From Prionace glauca (taxonomy: Eukaryota > Chordata > Chondrichthyes > Carcharhiniformes > Carcharhinidae), in assembly GCA_037974335.1 (NCBI GenBank), contig CM075760.1, positions 5,825,432 through 5,889,431 on the forward strand: a DNA stretch of 64,000 nt, given 5' to 3'. Positions 1 to 8,745 of the stretch are shown here, one piece after another. The stretch's first letter is position 1. Each line of letters starts with the position of its first letter. The translations under genes and the position numbers were made by a program. The notes under the pieces were generated by a model. The model did not search any database and had not been told where the DNA came from. It saw only the letters and a program-made list of their open reading frames with translations.

Positions 1-171
1 AGGGGGGAGAGGTGACAATTCCTGAATCCACGGGTTCCCCATTCTTCAGCCACTTCACCGTCAGTGACCCTGGCTGGAAATCGATGATTGAACAGACGAT
101 GGTTGCAAGTTTGCTGCTTGTGACTTCTTCACTGGAGCTCACGGTGAGGATAACGGTTGGGGGGATGTCAC
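1..171 (-). CDS. IGHM: IgM heavy chain Cmu2 exon, 5' part (runs off window)
   Basis: This is the beginning of the second constant immunoglobulin domain of a mu-type heavy chain, read on the minus strand. After an acceptor (…TTGTTGAAG before GTGACATCC) the frame reads (C)[15 protein letters not shown], then an Ig C1-set strand with LATIVCSI (first domain cysteine) and [13 protein letters not shown] (core Trp). The single T left by the Cmu1 donor plus GT from this exon rebuilds a Cys codon, so the phase-1 junction is consistent. The second half of the domain and Cmu3, Cmu4 and the membrane exons must lie beyond base 1. No break is seen in the 171 bases available. Mu rather than another isotype is inferred from resemblance to recalled shark IgM. 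Confidence 0.88.
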
Positions 172-1136
172 CTTCAACAAACACATGTTTAGACATCATT
201 TGAAAATTCAATTGACAACAAATAAAATTAGTTATTTTTTTTAGCACCAGAGCTACCGATTTGAGAATTGTGTCCATGGTTTTGTTGAACTGGCAGGAAA
301 ATGGCGAATAGAATTCAACTGTCAAAAGTGTCACGCAATGCATTTGCGGAGGGCAAACAGAACAAGGGAATACAATAAAACAGAAGGTTGAGAGAGATTG
401 AGGAAATGCAAGACTGAATGTCCACTTTTTTTTAGATGGTAGGGCAACTGGACAAGTTGATCAAGGAAGCAATTTGGATTAATTCCTTCAATGTGTGAGA
501 TATTGAAAACAGAATCAGTGAGGTAATGATGGAGCTGTATTACACACTAGTTAGGCCACGTTTGGAGTTTGCTACATAGTCCTGGCCATCACGTTGCAGG
601 AATGACGTAATGACTCTGGAGAGAGATGAGGTTTACAGGAATGTTGCCAGGGCCTGAACATTGCAGCCATGAGGCGAGATTGAATAGGCAGGAATTGTTC
701 TCCTTCGAAAAAAAAGGAGGCTGAAGTGTGACGTAATTGTGGTTCACAAAATTATAGGTAGAAATAATACATTCCCCAAGTGGAGCGCTCAATTACCAGG
801 GGGCATGATCATTTAAAATGTGTCTGTATCTGTATCTCAAGTGCTTTAACCGACAAGGCTACGAAGCAAGGACTAGAAAGTGGGCTTAAAATGAATGGCT
901 AGTTTCTTTGTTGTCACTTTTGGACAGCACAGACATGATGGTCTAAATGGTCTCCTTCTGCACCGTAACATTTCGATGGTGCTCTCGTTCTGAGTAACTT
1001 ATCAGTCAGTAGATATTTACCTGGAGTTGCACAAATTACATTTTTCAAATTGCTGCAAATCAGTTATGACTAAGACCTTAGTCATTCACAGTTCATTCAC
1101 AGCGTCCCTCTCTTACCCAGGTTTCACAACACTTAC
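172..1136 (-). other. Cmu1-Cmu2 intron
   Basis: This 965-base intron separates the first two constant exons. It has a GTAAGT donor at its Cmu1 end (1131-1136) and an AG acceptor at 172-173. The middle holds an old plus-strand CR1 fragment (about 495-985). The remainder is AT-rich with no other recognisable element. Confidence 0.8.
495..985 (+). mobile_element. CR1-like LINE 3' fragment (old)
   Basis: The plus strand carries a degenerate version of the CR1 ORF2 C-terminal motif 'LYYTLVRPRLEFA' (near 537-575). It then has the usual CR1 tail phrase 'gatggtctaaatggtctccttctgcaccgtaac' in degraded form (near 930-970). Several stops and frame changes are visible. It is inserted within the Cmu1-Cmu2 intron, antisense to the Ig gene. 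Confidence 0.7.
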
Positions 1137-1436
1137 ATGGCATTTCAACGCTGTTGACTGAGTCACTGTGTCGAACCTCACAGTCAATTCTGGGGCATTC
1201 TCCCGCTGAGTCAGTGATGGTTAACTGGCTGCTCAGTGTGTAGGCCCCCTTCGTGTTTCTCACTGACGGATAAGTCTTAAACCCACTGGTGATCTGCTGC
1301 CCATTTTTCTTCCAGGTCAGTTTGGCGACATCTGGAGAGTAATCCATCGCCAAACAGCCGTAGGTGACGGAGCCGTCGGAGTTGTGTTGCTGACAGGAGG
1401 AGACCAGGCCGTAGAGAGTGGGCGGAGACGGTGTCG
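1137..1436 (-). CDS. IGHM: IgM heavy chain Cmu1 exon
   Basis: First constant domain of a secreted or membrane IgM heavy chain, which pairs with light chain in the B-cell antigen receptor. The exon is exactly 300 nt (phase 1 to phase 1). It opens after the acceptor TTCTTTCCCAG and closes at CCAT/GTAAGT. The JH donor leaves one G; with the CG opening this exon it makes Ala, giving …[20 protein letters not shown]. Hallmarks are the [10 protein letters not shown] entry strand, Cys in [13 protein letters not shown], the core Trp in [11 protein letters not shown], and the second domain Cys in [12 protein letters not shown]. Two extra cysteines (VSSC, GECP) could serve inter-chain or intradomain bonds. 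It is open throughout and looks functional. The unusually long upstream intron is its only odd feature. Confidence 0.94.
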
Positions 1437-1559
1437 CTGGGAAAGAATAGCCGATTGAACAAGTTAGGCTCTCATTTGCGTTTATTAAGTCATCAAACAT
1501 GTTGCTACAAATATGTTTCCATATTAGATATAGCTCTTGGTGTTGTATGGGTTCTAGGT

Positions 1560-1700
1560 ATGATCAGGATATTGATGAGGGATATGGGTAATAGGTATGA
1601 TCAGGATATTGATGAGATCTGACCATAGTGAATGGTGGAGTAGGCTCAGAGGGCTAAATGACCACTCCTGCTTCTATTTTCTGTGCTTCTATCCCGAACA
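1560..1700 (+). mobile_element. CR1-like 3'-end fragment
   Basis: A short stretch matches the recurring CR1 tail phrase in which a 'gtggagtaggctcagagggctaaatg' segment precedes 'cactcctgcttctattttc' and a TTCTATG-like end. It is only about 140 bases and degenerate. It is identified by similarity to the other LINE ends in this window. Confidence 0.5.
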
Positions 1701-1984
1701 TTGATTAGAATTATGAACTTATCCCTAACATTTCCAGATTTAATCCTATATCTATCTTTCAGATTATGTTATTTCTATCAACTGGGAAAAGTCATCTCTG
1801 AAGAAACTCACATCCATTTCTCCACCTCTAGCAAATTAAGAAGAAAAACACATTCAGACGATGTCAAAATGGCATACCATTCATTGGATTAACAGAGAAG
1901 AACAAAGATTGTCTCCATTATTGCAGCAACTATTTATTTCTCAACAACAGCAGTGTGTGATGAACCGCTGGTTATTTCTCAAAC

Positions 1985-2155
1985 AACAACACTTTGTGAT
2001 GAAGAAGTTCTCCCTTCATTCAGACTATCCACTCACCTGATGAGGGAGCTCCAACAGCTTGTGATTCCAAATAAACCTGTTGGACTTTAACCTGGTGTTG
2101 TGGGAATCCTTACTGTGCCCACACCAACCTAACTCCGGCATCTCCACACTAGTTT
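1985..2155 (+). mobile_element. Penelope-like element terminal repeat, solo fragment
   Basis: The phrase running from 'ctcacctgatgagggagc' through 'aaataaacctgttggactt' and 'aacctggtgttgtggga' to 'ccggcatctccaca' is the same terminal-repeat sequence that borders the GIY-YIG-bearing element at 58.45-60.66 kb. It also forms the inverted pair at 48.75-49.0 kb. Here it stands alone, about 550 bases upstream of Cmu1 in the intron. No coding part is attached. Confidence 0.65.
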
Positions 2156-2419
2156 TGGAAATTGCCTGTGTTCAAACTGATTGATGCCCCTTCCTCTCTC
2201 CAACTCACTGTCTCTCACTCCAAAAAACGGAGATTAGTGACTTTGCTTCAAAAATACCTCCTGAATGAATACTTACTGAATGATCAGGAAACTCTAAATG
2301 TGATTATAAATTCAAATAAATGCAACATTAACGAATTGAAGGATCATACATTAATAGGAAGAGTTGGCCATTCGGACCCTGAAGTCTCCTCTATCATTCA
2401 CTGAGATTACAGATGAGCT

Positions 2420-3000
2420 GATTGCGGTGCGAGCTCTATTCTGAACCTTCTCACTCCGCCCGTCCATCACCCGCTCTCTGCCCATTTTCCCCCAGCTCTT
2501 TGTCCTTCCCACTGGCTCTCTATCCTTTCCCTCGGCTCTCTGGCCTTTCTCCGACCTCCCTGCCCTTTTTCGTGCCTCCCTATCCTTTTTCGTGCCTCCC
2601 TGCCTTTCTCCTTGTTCTCTCCCCTTTCCGTGGTCTTTATTCCCTTTTCCCCATCTCTCTTCCCTTCCTTTCGGCTCTCTCCCCTTTCACTGGTCTCTCT
2701 GCCCTCTTCCCCCTGCTCCCTGTCCTTTCTCCTCTCTCTCTACTCTTTCCACTGGCTTTCCACCCTGTTCCCCGGCTGTGTGCCCTTTACCCGGCCTCTC
2801 GGCCCTTCCCCCAGCTCTCTGCTGTTTCCCCTGGCTCTCTGCCATCCCCCCACCCACGGCTCTCTGCCCTTTCCCTCGCCTCCTGTTCTCCCCTGACTCT
2901 TTGTCATTGTCCCTGGCCCCGAGCCCCCAGCAATTCCCTCCAGCTCTCTGCACTCCCAGGGCAGCTCCCAACTTTGAACACCAAACGGCCGCTTGAGATC
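2420..3000. repeat. Pyrimidine/purine asymmetric tandem tract (G-rich on Ig coding strand)
   Basis: About 580 bases are almost pure C/T on the plus strand, built from imperfect units of the form 'ggctctctgccctttcccc'. On the Ig coding strand it is therefore G/A-rich, with runs of GGGG, repeated GAGAGC and several AGCT tetramers (for example near 2494, 2813, 2942 and 2962). It lies 1.0-1.6 kb upstream of Cmu1. Long open frames across it are translations of low-complexity repeat and are not taken as genes. Confidence 0.8.
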
Positions 3001-3039
3001 TTTCTTTCTCCCATTGCAGACATTCCCCACACAGATTTA

Positions 3040-4395
3040 GTGAGTGTGAGTGAAAGAATGTGAGTGTGAGGGATTAGATGAGTGAGAATGGATGAGTGAT
3101 GGTGTATGTGTGATGGAAGGTGAGTGAGTGAAGTTCTTTGAGTGATGATGAGTGATTATCGGGCGGCACGGTAGCACAGTGGTTAGCACTGCTGCTTCAC
3201 AGCTCCAGGGTCCTGGGTTCGATTCCCGGCTCGGGTCACTGCCTGTGTGGAGTTTACACGTTCTCCTCGTGTCTGCGTGGGTTTTCTCCGGGTGCTCCGG
3301 TTTCCTCCCACAGTCCAAAGATGTGCGGGTTAGGTTCATTGGCTATGCTAAAATTGTCCCTTAGTGTCCTGGGATGTGTAGGTTAGAGGGATTAGCAGGT
3401 AAATGTGTAGGGATATGGGGATAGGGTCTGGGTGGGATTGTGTTCGGTGCAGACTCGATGGGCCGAAGGGCCTGTTTCTGCACTGTAGGGTTCTATAATT
3501 GTGGGTGAGAGTGAGAGAGCGTGAGTAAATGAGGGTGTGTGAGAGAGGGTAGGGAGTGAAGGTGGCTGAATGTGAATGAAGGTGGCTAGATGGTTGAAGG
3601 TAAGCAAGATTGAAAGAATGAGGGAAAGTGGGTGAAGATGTGTGAAGGTTAGTGGAGGTGGGTGAGTGAAAATGAGTGAGATTGAGTGAATGAGGATGAG
3701 GGAGTGAATGTAACTGATTAAGTGAGGGGTGAGAGTGAGTGAGTCAAGGTGGTGTGTGAGAGTGTGTGAGGGAGAATGAATGTGGATGGGTGGGAGAGTG
3801 AGGGTGAGTGAGTGAAGGTGTTTGAGTGAGGGTGAGTGATTGAAGATTTGTGAGTTAGGGTCGTGAAGTTGAGTGATGGTGAGTATATGAGGGTATGTGA
3901 GTGAATGTATGTGCGTGAGTTTGAGTGAGTTTGAATGGGTGACCAGGCGTAATTCAGAGCGAGACAGAGAGACAGACGGTCATTGAGCTTGAGACTGTGG
4001 GGGTGGGTGGGTGAGTGAGTGTGAGTGAGAGTGAGTGAGACTGGATGAGTGAGGGTGGGCAAGTGAAGTGAGTGAGTGAGTGATAGTGAATGGGGTGAGT
4101 GAGTGAGGGTGAGTGAGACTGAGTGAGTGAGGATGGATTAGTGGGATGAGTGAATGAAGGTGAGTATGAATGTCGGCGACTGACTCAGGGTCTAAGTCAG
4201 TGAGTGAGGTTTAGTGAGTGAGGTTGAGTGAGTAATGGTGTATGAGTGTGGGTGGCTGAGTGACAGTGAGTTAATGAGGGTGCGTGAGGGTGAGTGCGTG
4301 AGGGTGAGTGCGTGTGGGTGCGTGACTGAGGGTGAGAGAGTGAGTGAATGTGAGTGAGTCAGTGAGGGTGTGAGAATGAGAGAGTTAGGATATGT
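3040..4395. repeat. GTGAGTGAG-type tandem array, left part
   Basis: Imperfect G/T/A tandem repeats based on 'gtgagtgagggtgagtgag' run from about 3040 to the 5' side of the CR1 element. They are interrupted by a SINE at 3161-3500. The same array resumes at about 8746 on the other side of the LINE, so both parts were once one array. The Ig coding strand carries the C-rich version. Confidence 0.85.
3161..3500 (+). mobile_element. tRNA-derived SINE, near full length
   Basis: It begins 'gggcggcacggtagcacag' and has an RNA polymerase III B-box-like 'gggttcgattcccgg' (near 3215). Next comes the conserved core 'tcctcccacagtccaaagatgtgcggg' and a tail ending 'gggcctgtttctgcactgtagggttctat'. It is inserted within the GTGAG tandem array. 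Close relatives are at 10.3, 41.1-42.4, 44.5, 55.2 and 57.8 kb. Confidence 0.88.
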
Positions 4396-4739
4396 GGAGC
4401 AGAGTTGAGAGGCAGCGATTTTTGGGCGAGTGAGGAGGCAGCAAAAAGGTAGCAAAAAGTTTATACTGGGTAACTTTTTATTTTAGTTTTAAAGTCGCGA
4501 GTTTCGGCGGTTTTTTTAAACTAAGTTAGAAACCGGAAGTCGTCACTAGGGCGCTTGCCGGTACTTGTAGTTTTTTTTTCTCGGGCCCCTAACCCTATAA
4601 ATTAGCGCAGAGAGGATACCCGATTTTCTACACTGGTAGAGAATCCTACCCTTCCACCTCCTCTAACCTAATTATAAGTGTGTGGGAAGGTTTTTTTTTA
4701 ATAAATATTTTTATTTTTCTGCTGGGAATAGTTTCAGGG

Positions 4740-5660
4740 ATGGCAGTTCAGGCTGTAAGCTGCATCTCCTGTGGGATGTATGTAGTGAGGGAGTCCAGCA
4801 GTGTTTCAGGTGGTTTTACTTGTGGGAAGTGTGTAAAAGTGCAGTTTCTGGAGGAGCGTGTAAAGGAGCTGGAGGTGGAATTAGAGGAGCTCCGCATAAT
4901 CCGGAAAGTGGAGGAGGACATAGAAAGGAGTTATAAGGAAATAGTTACTCCTAGAAATGAGTCTTGGGTCACTGTCAGGAAGAGGGGAAAGAAGCAGTTG
5001 GGGGGTCAATCCCCTGGGGCTGTTCCCCTCCAAAATAGGTTTTCGGTCCTGGAGGCTACAGTTGAGGAGGAATCAACTGGGGATAGCCAAAGGGAGCAGG
5101 TCACTGGGGGTGAGCCTATTGGGAAATCTCAGGTGGTTAGGGGTAAGAGGTTGGGCCTCGTGATTGGGGACTCCACAGTAATGGGGACGGATAGGAGAGT
5201 TGGAGGTAAGGGTAGGGACTCAGGGCTGGTGTGTTGCCTACCTGGGGCTGGGGTCCGGGATGTATCGGACAGGGTATTCAGGACTCTTAGGGGAGAGGGA
5301 GATCAACCCCAAGTTATAGTTCATGTGGGGACACATGACATAGGGAGATTAAGGGAAGGGGAAATTAAACAAAGATTTATGGAGTTGGGGTGGAAACTAA
5401 AGGCCAAGTCTGGAAGAATAGTTATATCTGGACTCTTGCCTGTGCCACGGGATAGTTTAGAGAGGAATGGAGAGAGGGAAAGTTTGAACTCGTGGCTGAG
5501 GGGATGGTGCAGGAGGGAGGGGTTCAGGTACTTAAGCAATTGGGGCTCATTCTGGGGAAGGCGGGACCTCTATATGAGTGATGGTTTACACCTGAACCAG
5601 AGGGGAATCAATATCCTGGGGGGTAAATTTGCAAAGGCTATGCGGGGAGGTTTAAACTGA
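4740..5660 (+). CDS. CR1 ORF1 protein with SGNH/GDSL esterase-like domain
   Basis: The ORF1 protein of the LINE is expected to bind nucleic acid and form retrotransposition particles. I take the ATG at 4740 (MAVQAVSCISCGMYVV) because the upstream in-frame extension lacks ATG. The first 35 residues hold a CxxC…CxxC pair (CISC, CGKC), which looks like a small zinc knuckle. A charged Leu/Glu helix (QFLEERVKELEVELEELR) that could form a coiled coil follows. From about residue 140 an SGNH-hydrolase-like domain shows LVIGDSTVMG (nucleophile Ser block), VHVGTHDIG (the usual GTND is GTHD here) and DGLHLN (Asp-His block). An esterase domain in ORF1 is characteristic of many vertebrate CR1 elements. 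It is open along its whole 306 codons. Confidence 0.87.
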   Translation: MAVQAVSCISCGMYVVRESSSVSGGFTCGKCVKVQFLEERVKELEVELEELRIIRKVEEDIERSYKEIVTPRNESWVTVRKRGKKQLGGQSPGAVPLQNRFSVLEATVEEESTGDSQREQVTGGEPIGKSQVVRGKRLGLVIGDSTVMGTDRRVGGKGRDSGLVCCLPGAGVRDVSDRVFRTLRGEGDQPQVIVHVGTHDIGRLREGEIKQRFMELGWKLKAKSGRIVISGLLPVPRDSLERNGERESLNSWLRGWCRREGFRYLSNWGSFWGRRDLYMSDGLHLNQRGINILGGKFAKAMRGGLN

Positions 5661-5681
5661 TTTGGGGGGGGGGGTGGGATA

Positions 5682-8393
5682 TTGAGTAGAGGGGGTGAAA
5701 GGGAGGGGGGCAGAGATGGGGAATGCAAGGCACGGCGTAGTGGGGGTGGGGCAGAGCAGGGTTTGAAATGCATGTGCTTTAATACTTTAAAGGTAGGGGA
5801 GGACCGCAGGAAACATGGGAGGGAGGTTAGACAGGAGGTGGAGAAGGGAAATGCCCAGACTGAGGGGCTGAAGTGTGTATATTTTAATGCAAGGAGTATA
5901 GTAAATAAGGTAGATGAGCTTAGGGCGTGGATAGCTGCTTGGGAATGTGATGTGGTGGCCATTACGGAGACTTGGATGTCTCAGGGACAGGACTGGGTAC
6001 TTCAGGTGCCAGGTTTCAGATGTTTCAGGAAGGACAGGGAAGCTGGCAGAAGAGGTGGTGGAGTGGCACTGTTAATAAGGGACGGTGTCATGGCTGCAGA
6101 GAAAGAGGATGCCGTGGAGGGACTTTCTACAGAGTCTCTGTGGGTGGAAGTTACGAACAGCAAAGGGTCGAAAACTTTGCTGGGTGTATTCTATAGGCCG
6201 CCCAATAGTGACAGGGAAGTTGAAGTGCAGATAGGGAACCAGATTCTGGAGAAATGTATTAAAAACAGAGTTGTCGTGATGGGAGACTTCAATTTCCCAA
6301 ACATCGACTGGAATATCCCTAGAGTAAGGGGTTCGGCTGGAGAGGAGTTAGTTAGGTGTATTCAGGAAGGTTTCCTGACACAGTATGTGGACAAGCCTAC
6401 GAGGGGAGAGGCAGTACTTGACCTGGTACTGGCGAATGAACCAGGGCAGGTGATGGATCTCTCGGTACGAGAGCATCTTGGGAATGGTGACCATAATTCT
6501 ATCTCCTTCACAATTGCATTGGAACGAGATAGGATCAGACAGGCTAGGAAGGTGTTTGTCTGGAGTAAGGGGAGATACGAAGAAGTCAGGAAGTTACTTG
6601 GACAAATAAACTGGAAGGAGGCATTCTTAGGGAAGAGTACCGAAGGAAGGTGGCGGATATTCAAGGAATGTTTGTCTGGCGCTCTGCATGACAATGTTCC
6701 GATAAGGCAAGGGGGTTTTGGTAGGTTTCGGGAACCGTGGTGCACGAAGGCTGTGTTGAACCTAGTCAGGAGGAAAAGGAAGGTGTACAAAAGGTCCAGG
6801 GAACTAGGAGAGGTTAAGGATCTTGAAGAATATAAGGACTGTAGAAAGGAGGTTAAAAGGGAAATTAGGAGAGCCAGAAGGGGTCATGAGAAGACCTTGG
6901 CGGGTAAGATTAAGGAAAATCCCAAGGCCTTCTATAAGTATGTGAAAGGTAAAAGGGTGAGAAGGGAAAGGATAGGACCTAAAAAAGATGAAGGGGGAAA
7001 GGTCTGTGTAGAACCAGAAGAAATGGCGGAGGTGCTTAATGAGTACTTTGCATCAGTATTCACAGTGGAAGCTGATTTGGGAGATCTTGCTATGGACTTG
7101 CAGCAGGTGGAAAAGATTGGGTACGTGGACATTAAGGAGGAGGATGTGTTAGAACTTTTGAATTCTATCAAGGTAGATAAGTCGCCGGGACCAGATGGGA
7201 TGTACCCCAGGATACTGTGGGAGGCCAGGGAAGTGATTGCAGAGCCCTTGGCGATGATCGTTGCGTCGTCAATGGAGACGGGAGAGGTTCCGGAAGATTG
7301 GAGGATTGCGGATGTAGTCCCTATTTTCAAGAAAGGGAACAGAGATAGCCCGGGAAATTACCGCCCGGTGAGTCTGACCTCAGTGGTTGGTAAGCTGATG
7401 GAGAGGCTTCTGAGGGACAAGATTTACGAGCATTTGGAGAGGTTTGACATGATCAGGAATAGTCAGCATGGATTTGTCAAGGGCAGGTCGTGCCTTACAA
7501 GCCTAGTTGAGTTCTTCGATAATGTGACTGAACACATTGACGAAGGAAGTGCCGTGGACGTAGTGTACATGGACTTCAGCAAGGCTTTTGATAAGGTCCC
7601 CCATGCAAGACTTCTTGAGAAGGTGAGAGGGCATGGGATCCAAGGGCCTTTGGCCTTGTGGATCCAGAACTGGCTTGCCTGCAGAAGGCAGAGAGTGGTT
7701 GTGGATGGGTCTTTTTCGGAATGGAGGTCAGTCACCAGTGGGGTGCCCCAGGGATCTGTTCTGGGACCCTTGTTGTTTGTCATTTTCATAAATGACCTGG
7801 ATGAGGAAGTGGAGGGATGGGTTAGCAAGTTCGCTGATGACACGAAGGTCGGCGGTGTTGTGGATGGTCTGGAAGGATGTCAAAAGTTGCAGCAGGACAT
7901 AGATAGGATGCAGGAACGGGCGGAGAAGTGGCAGATGGACTTCAACGCGGATAAATGTGTAGTAGTCCATTTCGGCAGAACCAACGGGATGAACGAGTAC
8001 ACTATTAAGGGCAGGGGTCTTAGTAGCGTTGAAGAGCAGAAGGATCTCGGGGTCCGGGTTCACAGGACTCTTAAATCGGCCTCGCAGGTGGAGGAGGTGG
8101 TCAAGAAGGCGTATGGTGTACTGGCCTTCATTAATCGAGGGATTGAGTTTAGGAGTCGGGAGGTAATGCTGCAACTTTACAGGACCCTCGTCAGGCCTCA
8201 TTTGGAGTACTGTGCGCAGTTCTGGTCGCCTCACTATAGGAAAGACGTAGAAGCTATTGAAAGGGTGCAGAGGAGATTTACAAGAATGTTGCCTGGACTG
8301 GGAGGCATGCCTTATGAAGATAGGTTGAGGGAGCTGGGACTCTTTTCCCTGGAGAGGCGAAGGTTGAGAGGCGACCTGATAGAAAGTTTATAA
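5682..8393 (+). CDS. CR1 ORF2 protein: APE endonuclease plus reverse transcriptase
   Basis: The catalytic protein of the LINE nicks target DNA and primes reverse transcription. The frame is open from 5682; the first ATG in it is at 5772. Endonuclease motifs in order are VYFNARSIVNK (about residue 67), ITETW, LGVFYRPPNS, VVMGDFNFPNIDW and GNGDHNS. Reverse-transcriptase blocks follow: SPGPDGMYPRIL, NYRPVSLTS, VYMDFSKAFDKVPH, SGVPQGSVLGPLLF and the catalytic FADDTKVGG (about residue 717). A C-terminal LVRPHLEYCAQFWSPH block follows. ORF1 and ORF2 share a reading frame and are separated by two stops. The frame ends early at 8391-8393 by what looks like a one-base shift. The missing C-terminus continues in another frame at 8395-8649. 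Confidence 0.92.
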   Translation: MSRGGEREGGRDGECKARRSGGGAEQGLKCMCFNTLKVGEDRRKHGREVRQEVEKGNAQTEGLKCVYFNARSIVNKVDELRAWIAAWECDVVAITETWMSQGQDWVLQVPGFRCFRKDREAGRRGGGVALLIRDGVMAAEKEDAVEGLSTESLWVEVTNSKGSKTLLGVFYRPPNSDREVEVQIGNQILEKCIKNRVVVMGDFNFPNIDWNIPRVRGSAGEELVRCIQEGFLTQYVDKPTRGEAVLDLVLANEPGQVMDLSVREHLGNGDHNSISFTIALERDRIRQARKVFVWSKGRYEEVRKLLGQINWKEAFLGKSTEGRWRIFKECLSGALHDNVPIRQGGFGRFREPWCTKAVLNLVRRKRKVYKRSRELGEVKDLEEYKDCRKEVKREIRRARRGHEKTLAGKIKENPKAFYKYVKGKRVRRERIGPKKDEGGKVCVEPEEMAEVLNEYFASVFTVEADLGDLAMDLQQVEKIGYVDIKEEDVLELLNSIKVDKSPGPDGMYPRILWEAREVIAEPLAMIVASSMETGEVPEDWRIADVVPIFKKGNRDSPGNYRPVSLTSVVGKLMERLLRDKIYEHLERFDMIRNSQHGFVKGRSCLTSLVEFFDNVTEHIDEGSAVDVVYMDFSKAFDKVPHARLLEKVRGHGIQGPLALWIQNWLACRRQRVVVDGSFSEWRSVTSGVPQGSVLGPLLFVIFINDLDEEVEGWVSKFADDTKVGGVVDGLEGCQKLQQDIDRMQERAEKWQMDFNADKCVVVHFGRTNGMNEYTIKGRGLSSVEEQKDLGVRVHRTLKSASQVEEVVKKAYGVLAFINRGIEFRSREVMLQLYRTLVRPHLEYCAQFWSPHYRKDVEAIERVQRRFTRMLPGLGGMPYEDRLRELGLFSLERRRLRGDLIESL

Positions 8394-8394
8394 A

Positions 8395-8649
8395 ATGTTG
8401 AGAGGAATAGATAGGGTGGACTCTCAGAGGCTATTTCCCCGGGTTGAAATGGTCGCTACGAGAGGACACAGATTTAAGGTGCGGGGAGGGAAGTACAGAG
8501 GTGATGTTAGGGGTAAGTTTTTCACTCAGAGGGTAGTGAGTGATTGGAATCGGCTGCCGTCCTCGGTGGTGGAGGCGAACTCGCTGGGGTCTTTTAAAAG
8601 ACTTCTGGATGAGTATATGGGGTTTAATGGGATTGGGGGTTATAGATAG
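8395..8649 (+). CDS. CR1 ORF2 C-terminal tail, in shifted frame
   Basis: This continues the ORF2 product after the frame break: MLRGIDRVDSQRLFPR, then FFTQRVVSDWNRLPSSVVEA, which are the standard last CR1 blocks. It ends in a stop just before the 3' UTR. It is not a separate gene. Confidence 0.85.
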   Translation: MLRGIDRVDSQRLFPRVEMVATRGHRFKVRGGKYRGDVRGKFFTQRVVSDWNRLPSSVVEANSLGSFKRLLDEYMGFNGIGGYR

Positions 8650-8745
8650 GTCTATAGATTGGTGGGGTTGATGCGATCGGCGCAACTCGAGGGCCGAACG
8701 GCCTGTTTGTGCTGTAATGTTCTATGTTCTATGTTCTATGTTCTA

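Larger units (their letters stand above)
4400..8745 (+). mobile_element. Near-complete CR1-clade LINE
   Basis: A roughly 4.35-kb non-LTR retrotransposon with a 5' UTR (about 4400-4739), ORF1 (4740-5660), ORF2 (from about 5682) and a 3' end. The 3' end carries the tail 'gaacggcctgtttgtgctg' and closes in a heptamer microsatellite (ATGTTCT repeated, 8718-8745), as CR1 elements typically do. It is inserted in the middle of the GTGAG array in the JH-Cmu1 intron, opposite to the Ig transcript. The 5' boundary is approximate and no clear target-site duplication was found. Only one frame disruption was seen (around 8385-8395 in ORF2), so it is young. Confidence 0.9.

Noticed and set aside
2422-3063. 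Long proline/leucine/serine-rich open frames on both strands
   Set aside because: They are translations of the pyrimidine-rich repeat, overlap in several frames, and have no domain or splice evidence.
3161-3260. tRNA gene candidate
   Set aside because: The B-box-like segment belongs to a SINE head; the sequence does not fold as a complete tRNA and continues into the SINE core.
4680-4739. Upstream extension of the CR1 ORF1 start (GTG at 4680)
   Set aside because: There is no ATG in the extension. The ATG at 4740 directly precedes the conserved Cys-rich start.
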